Below, piece by piece: positions 60,739 through 64,000 of a stretch of DNA of 64,000 nucleotides. Origin of the DNA: a bacterium. Its GTDB lineage: Bacteria > Bdellovibrionota_C > UBA2361 > RFPC01. The DNA is taken from NCBI GenBank assembly GCA_030428205.1, contig JAUIBK010000006.1, positions 1 to 64,000 of the forward strand, written 5' to 3'. Position 1 is the first letter of the stretch; the number at the start of each line of letters is the position of its first letter. The position numbers and the translations under genes were made by a program. The notes under the pieces are model-generated. The model did not search any database. It worked only from the letters and a program-made list of their open reading frames with translations, and was not told the origin of the DNA.

Positions 60739-61845
60739 TTACTTGGTGGCCCCAACCGTGAAGCTTCCAAGTTCAGCATTCGTATGTGAATCAATGAAGA
60801 GGATGCTACTTATATCTTGTTGTGGATTCTCAATAAGAAATTCTCTTATTGATTGATAGAATTTCTCTTTTGCTGCCGTTGGCATCTTGTCCATAGGAAA
60901 GTTGTTGAGGTAGAGCGAAAATGAGCCATCGGTATAGCTATGTCTCTCTACCTTAGGACCAACAATGGGGTGCGAGAGGAAGAACCCTTCCAAGGAGTTT
61001 GGGAGGGGGGGGTGGTTCGGCTCAGATCTATTGAGTGAGTCGAGAAAGAGCTGAAAGCGGGCTCGAGATTCGTCTGAAGGAGCAAAACCTAGTGCTTTGG
61101 TTCCTACCTCAAGGGCTTTTTCTTTGTTGCCACTTTGAGCGTAGGCAATCGAGAGAAAAGCGTGGCCTTGGAAATGTTCTGGGTGATTGGTGATAAGTTC
61201 AGAGAGAGCTTCTATGGCTCTCGTGTGTTCTCCGAGAAAGGTAAGTGTGCTTGCGTATCTTCCTAGTAGCTCAGGGGTTTGAGGGGAAGAAGTGAGGAGT
61301 TTTGCGTAGTATTCTTCGGCCTTGGCAAAAGCGCGCTGCTCAAAAGAGAGGTCAGCAAGAAGGAGGAGGGTGTCTTTGTCGTTAGGACGAAGATCGAGCG
61401 CTGTGCCAAGAGCGTCGATCGCCTCAAGAACTCCTTGGTTAGATGGAACAGTTTTATTGCGGACTTTTTCTATGAGTAGTTTTCCCAGAGAGATCCACGC
61501 GGTTGCGTCGTCAGGAGAAGCTTTGGTGGCTTTTCGTAGCCGCTCGACTTCTGGGTCATTGTATGTCTGCGTTGTGCCTCGGGGAGCAAGAGAGGTGTGT
61601 GGCGTTTGAGAGGTTGGTGAGTACGTTTCAGTTGGTTTTGGGCCGAGCATGCCTGATTGATTAAACCAGATAGCGGCCCAAACGAGTGAGCCAGTAGCGC
61701 ACGACAGGAGAATATATTTCGGAGAGAAGAGGTGGCTACGATCTTCCAGGATGGTTTTTGAACCACACTGTGAGCAGAAATGGGCGTCTTCAGAAAGGGT
61801 TGCTCCGCAGCTTTTGCAGTTTTGTGTTGGTTTGGTGTTGTTCAT
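60739..61845 (-). CDS. Zinc-ribbon membrane protein with periplasmic TPR repeats
   Basis: About 368 residues. It starts with a zinc ribbon ('CKSCGATLSEDAHFCSQCGSK', two CxxC), then a membrane helix ('LSCATGSLVWAAIWF'), a linker and about four TPR repeats (about 95-285; 'AWISLGKLLIEKV...', 'ALDLRPNDKDTLLLLADLSFEQ...', 'ELITNHPEHFQGHAFLSIAYAQSG'). A C-terminal domain follows. The ATG at 61845 is preferred to 61887 because the ribbon then sits at the start. Function unknown; a membrane scaffold is likely. Confidence 0.7.
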   Translation of the reverse strand: MNNTKPTQNCKSCGATLSEDAHFCSQCGSKTILEDRSHLFSPKYILLSCATGSLVWAAIWFNQSGMLGPKPTETYSPTSQTPHTSLAPRGTTQTYNDPEVERLRKATKASPDDATAWISLGKLLIEKVRNKTVPSNQGVLEAIDALGTALDLRPNDKDTLLLLADLSFEQRAFAKAEEYYAKLLTSSPQTPELLGRYASTLTFLGEHTRAIEALSELITNHPEHFQGHAFLSIAYAQSGNKEKALEVGTKALGFAPSDESRARFQLFLDSLNRSEPNHPPLPNSLEGFFLSHPIVGPKVERHSYTDGSFSLYLNNFPMDKMPTAAKEKFYQSIREFLIENPQQDISSILFIDSHTNAELGSFTVGATK

Positions 61846-61879
61846 GGTTGGTAGTGAGGGAAGTGTCTCTTTTTGAATT

Positions 61880-61958
61880 TTGAGCAAGAATAAGACAAGG
61901 ACTAAGCCAAGGAGCTCAAAATATTCCTGGGCTTAGTCTTTGTCCTAGTCTTGCTCAA
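61880..61958. repeat. TTGAGCAAG palindrome
   Basis: Left arm 61880-61913 (TTGAGCAAG, then TAAGACAAGGACTAAGCC) and right arm 61925-61958 are complementary with a few mismatches. Located between the TPR gene and the Spy-like gene. Confidence 0.65.
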
Positions 61959-62030
61959 GCCGTAAAGAATGTAAACCACTCAGGAGTTTGATTTCTTGAG
62001 CAAATGGGAATGCTAAACTCTCTCGTAATT

Positions 62031-62654
62031 TTATAGCCCCATTTCTTCCATACCACCACGGCCTCGCGGTCCACCCTTTCTACCTTTATGCCCCGGCCTC
62101 ATTCCTTGGTGGCCTTTTGGCCCTCTTGGTCGTCCCATACCACCTCCACGTTGCTCTTTGAAGTTTTCCATAAGGCGAACGGCTTTTGCTCGTTGTTCTT
62201 TGGTGAGGTGTTCTTTGATCTCAAGGAGCATTGAAATGCGATTTTTGTGGAGCTTTGAAGAGAGGTCTGTCACACGGTTGAGCAAAGGCGTAGCTTCACT
62301 TCTGCCTTGGTCTGGGTCTCTTAAGGATGAACGAAGTGCTACTTTTGCTGATTGGAGCTCTTCGTGGATTTGAGAGACTTCCTCGCGGTGATTCTCTTTG
62401 ATGGTCTTAAGAGTTTCTTTTTGCTCATCGGAGAGGTTGAGCTCTTCAAGGAGTCTTTTCTTTCCTTGATCCATTCGTGCTCGAATATTTCTCTTTATGT
62501 GCTGTCCCATTGGCCGGCGCTGCATTTCACGCTCTTGCATAAAACGTCCGCCACCAGGTCCTGGACGTTCTCTTTGCGTTGGTTGGCTGAGTGCAGTCGC
62601 AGGAAGGACTAAAAGAAGTGATGCAAAAGTAATGAGAGAGTGTGTTCTAATCAT
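62031..62654 (-). CDS. Spy/CpxP-like periplasmic protein
   Basis: A 207-residue protein with a signal peptide (about 1-24). It has a helical core with 'LNLSDEQKETLKTIKENHREEVSQIHEEL' and 'ISMLLEIKEHLTKEQRAKAVRLMENFKE', an LTxxQ-like pattern of the Spy/CnrR-type periplasmic stress or metal sensors. The C-terminus is rich in Gly/Arg/Pro/Met ('RGGGMGRPRGPKGHQGMRPGHKG'). Four bases overlap with the upstream membrane protein gene. Likely involved in the envelope response run by the sigma factor. Confidence 0.7.
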   Translation of the reverse strand: MIRTHSLITFASLLLVLPATALSQPTQRERPGPGGGRFMQEREMQRRPMGQHIKRNIRARMDQGKKRLLEELNLSDEQKETLKTIKENHREEVSQIHEELQSAKVALRSSLRDPDQGRSEATPLLNRVTDLSSKLHKNRISMLLEIKEHLTKEQRAKAVRLMENFKEQRGGGMGRPRGPKGHQGMRPGHKGRKGGPRGRGGMEEMGL

Positions 62655-63052
62655 AGCGTTTCCTCCAAAAGGAGCCAGTCGTCTCCTTCGAGCTCGATGT
62701 CTTCGAGATAAATCTCTTCATCAAGCGCAATGTCTTCAATAAAGTAAGCAAGTTCTACGAGATCTGTTTCGCTCAGTGTGTTTTGAGCAACAATCTGCTT
62801 GCTTCGAGCTGTTTCTTGTGGCGTTCGACCAACAAAGAAAAAAAGCACAAGAGCAAGTGCGGGTAAGGCAAGTTTCATTCCTGTTGCGAGCTGAGAGCGA
62901 GAGGTAGGGCTCGAAAAATCTTTTCGTAAGATGCGCTGTTTAAGCTCTTTTGAGGCAGTGACAGAGCCCAGTTCGCCAAGCGCTCTTTCAAGCGGACCTC
63001 CTGACTCTAATTCTCCTTTCCAGGCTTGTTTTGTATCGTCATCAAGTTTCAC
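62651..63052 (-). CDS. Anti-sigma-factor-like membrane protein
   Basis: A 133-residue protein with one membrane helix ('LATGMKLALPALALVLFFFVG', about 55-75). A cytoplasmic N-terminal segment contains 'ASKELKQRIL', and the outer C-terminus is acidic with the tail 'LEDIELEGDDWLLLEETL'. Position directly after an ECF sigma gene and before a Spy-like gene is that of an anti-sigma or co-regulator, but no zinc anti-sigma motif (HxxxCxxC) is present. The role is inferred mainly from context. Confidence 0.55.
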   Translation of the reverse strand: MKLDDDTKQAWKGELESGGPLERALGELGSVTASKELKQRILRKDFSSPTSRSQLATGMKLALPALALVLFFFVGRTPQETARSKQIVAQNTLSETDLVELAYFIEDIALDEEIYLEDIELEGDDWLLLEETL

Positions 63053-63066
63053 TGTATTTCTACTCC

Positions 63067-63606
63067 TTAAGATAGAGACGACTTCAGGGGTTTATTGGTT
63101 GACGAGTTGTGTGTGAACTCGTCTCGTGCTTCAAGTTCTCTCCGTAGGCTGTCAACAGCGCGCTTGAGGTGGGTTTTGACGGTACCACTACTCAGAGAGA
63201 GAAGTGAAGCAACTTCAGCGGTAGAAAAATCGTGCCAGTGGCGGAGGATAAAAACCTCGCGTTGTTTTGTAGGAAGTGCTTGGATAAGTTCAAGGAGTCC
63301 TTTTCCAAGAGCGGTGAGGCGTGGCTCAACAAGTGTATCAGGTTGAACTGCAGGAAGGAGCTGGAGAAACCGTTTCCAGCGGCGTGTTTTATCGATGCAC
63401 ACATTACGAGCTATAGAATAGAGCCATGCTTTGAGCGAGGCTTCTTTTTGCAGTGAGCCTAGAGATTGGTAGGCTTTGAGAAATGCTTGCTGCGTAGCAT
63501 CCTCTGCATCAGCCCGATTGCCGTGAAACTGATAGCAGTAACGGTAGAGAGAGTCGTAGTACTGCTCAACGATGGTGTCCCAGTCTCTGTTTGTGTTTTC
63601 GTCCAT
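63067..63606 (-). CDS. ECF-family sigma factor (RpoE-like)
   Basis: A 179-residue sigma-70 family extracytoplasmic-function factor. Region 2 is 'YDSLYRYCYQFHGNRADAEDATQQAFLKAYQSL' with the -10-binding helix 'KAWLYSIARNVCIDKTRR'. Region 4 is 'LPTKQREVFILRHWHDFSTAEVASLLSLSSGTVKTHLKRAVDSLR' (helix-turn-helix for the -35 element). It heads an operon with the anti-sigma-like and Spy-like genes, a classic envelope-stress layout. Confidence 0.93.
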   Translation of the reverse strand: MDENTNRDWDTIVEQYYDSLYRYCYQFHGNRADAEDATQQAFLKAYQSLGSLQKEASLKAWLYSIARNVCIDKTRRWKRFLQLLPAVQPDTLVEPRLTALGKGLLELIQALPTKQREVFILRHWHDFSTAEVASLLSLSSGTVKTHLKRAVDSLRRELEARDEFTHNSSTNKPLKSSLS

Positions 63607-63707
63607 GTTTTCCTTCTTAGAAGATAAGACGAATACCCTGTTTTCTGGGTTTACTCAAAAGAAGAGGAGTAACCAATTAGAATTACATAAAATAATTCAT
63701 TGAGATT

Positions 63708-63764
63708 CCATTTTCTTGAACTTTTTTGCCGTGAAAGTTCACGGAAAAAAGTTCAAGAAAATGG
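63708..63764. repeat. CCATTT...AAATGG long palindrome, copy 2
   Basis: Left arm 63708-63735 (CCATTTTCTTGAACTTTTTT, then CCGTGAA) and right arm 63738-63764 are almost perfectly complementary with a 2-base loop. Same style as 55158-55217. It lies in the promoter side of the sigma gene; the rest of 63607-63829 holds nothing I can support. Confidence 0.7.
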
Positions 63765-63829
63765 TAGGTCATCTGAGTACGTTGTTCCAGCAAGAGCTCC
63801 ACGACCAAAAAGTCTAAGAAAATGGGAGT

Positions 63830-64000
63830 TCATTCGGGAGAGTGCCACAATTCTACCTCAGCTGCTGCCGATTGAGATTCTTGTTCAACGTATGAATCTA
63901 ATTGCTCCTCGCTTAAGACATCACCTAGCTTCTCTCTGAGAAGCTTCCTGCGTCGTTTCGTCTCTTCAAAGAAAAGCAAGGTTCGAGCTTGAAGGCTTTG
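63830..64000 (-). CDS. C-terminal end of an unidentified protein (partial)
   Basis: A minus-strand frame is open from the window edge to a TGA at 63830-63832, giving 56 residues. They read 'QSLQARTLLFFEETKRRRKL', then 'REKLGDVLSEEQLDSYVEQES', ending 'AAAEVELWHSPE'. Composition is that of a charged helical protein. The start lies outside the window. Not recognised; 'LSEEQLDSYVEQE' vaguely recalls Spy-like helices. Confidence 0.55.
   Translation of the reverse strand, partial: QSLQARTLLFFEETKRRRKLLREKLGDVLSEEQLDSYVEQESQSAAAEVELWHSPE

Noticed and set aside
63700..63939. Plus-strand frame of 79 codons at the right end
   Set aside because: It runs through the palindrome at 63708-63764 and is antisense to a more protein-like frame ending at 63830.

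Overview
The window looks like one chromosomal stretch of a Gram-negative bacterium from the deltaproteobacterial radiation (Desulfobacterota, Bdellovibrionota, Myxococcota or SAR324-like). I infer this from the gene order parA-parB-bactofilin-atpF'-atpF-atpH-atpA-atpG-atpD-atpC with atpB and atpE absent, as in Geobacter-like genomes. Cytochrome c maturation genes with a cysteine-type CcmE, a vitamin B12-dependent ribonucleotide reductase and a DUF1800/DUF1501/cytochrome c cluster fit the same picture. Gene density is high. Most intergenic gaps hold long, often perfect hairpins. There is no rRNA, CRISPR array or recognisable prophage.

Layout. 1-760: end of an IS3-like element that appears inserted in an integron attC site, next to a one-gene (GNAT) cassette. 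1090-9792: ATP synthase F1/F0 stalk operon, bactofilin and ParAB, with four parS sites at 9887-10189. 10274-21602: glycosyltransferase, sugar-type transporter, DUF389/Usp protein, GspE/PilB-type ATPase, inositol-phosphatase family enzyme, a degenerate signalling protein, TldD and a DUF4124 protein. 21744-25806: ccmE-ccmF-ccmI-like-ccmA-ccmB; ccmC-ccmD lie apart at 34495-35291 before engB. 25741-37407: hybrid histidine kinase, nrdJ with two NrdR boxes, a hairpin-dense non-coding block, a decayed binding-protein gene, a collagen-like secreted protein, a ParB-like orphan, acetyl- and methyltransferases, and an NtrC-type regulator. 37774-41558: flavin reductase, Dam, a GC-rich foreign-looking gene, and TadA.

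41720-43446 is the most unusual part. Three tRNA-Ser genes (GGA, GCT, TGA) on the minus strand and tRNA-Arg(ACG) on the plus strand are each followed by one to three copies of an approximately 140-bp unit. Each unit is a 57-59 bp spacer, an inverted copy of the T-arm, a palindrome, and the last ~20 nt of that tRNA including CCA. Unit length is nearly constant although the Ser and Arg versions differ in sequence. The nearest precedent I know is the E. coli tyrT 178-bp repeat (rtT RNA).

43717-64000: enoyl-CoA hydratase family protein; a tandem pair of large paralogous coiled-coil proteins of unknown function; a polyprenyl-phosphate sugar synthase with a TMTC-like membrane glycosyltransferase; two CBS proteins; divergent cmoA/cmoB; a cytochrome c-DUF1501-DUF1800 operon; a zinc-ribbon/TPR protein; and an ECF sigma factor with an anti-sigma-like protein and a Spy-like protein.

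Themes that connect the genes: wobble-base modification (TadA for tRNA-Arg(ACG), CmoAB for tRNA-Ser(TGA)) close to their tRNA substrates; haem attachment (Ccm) with a c-type cytochrome; and NrdR control of the only RNR seen.
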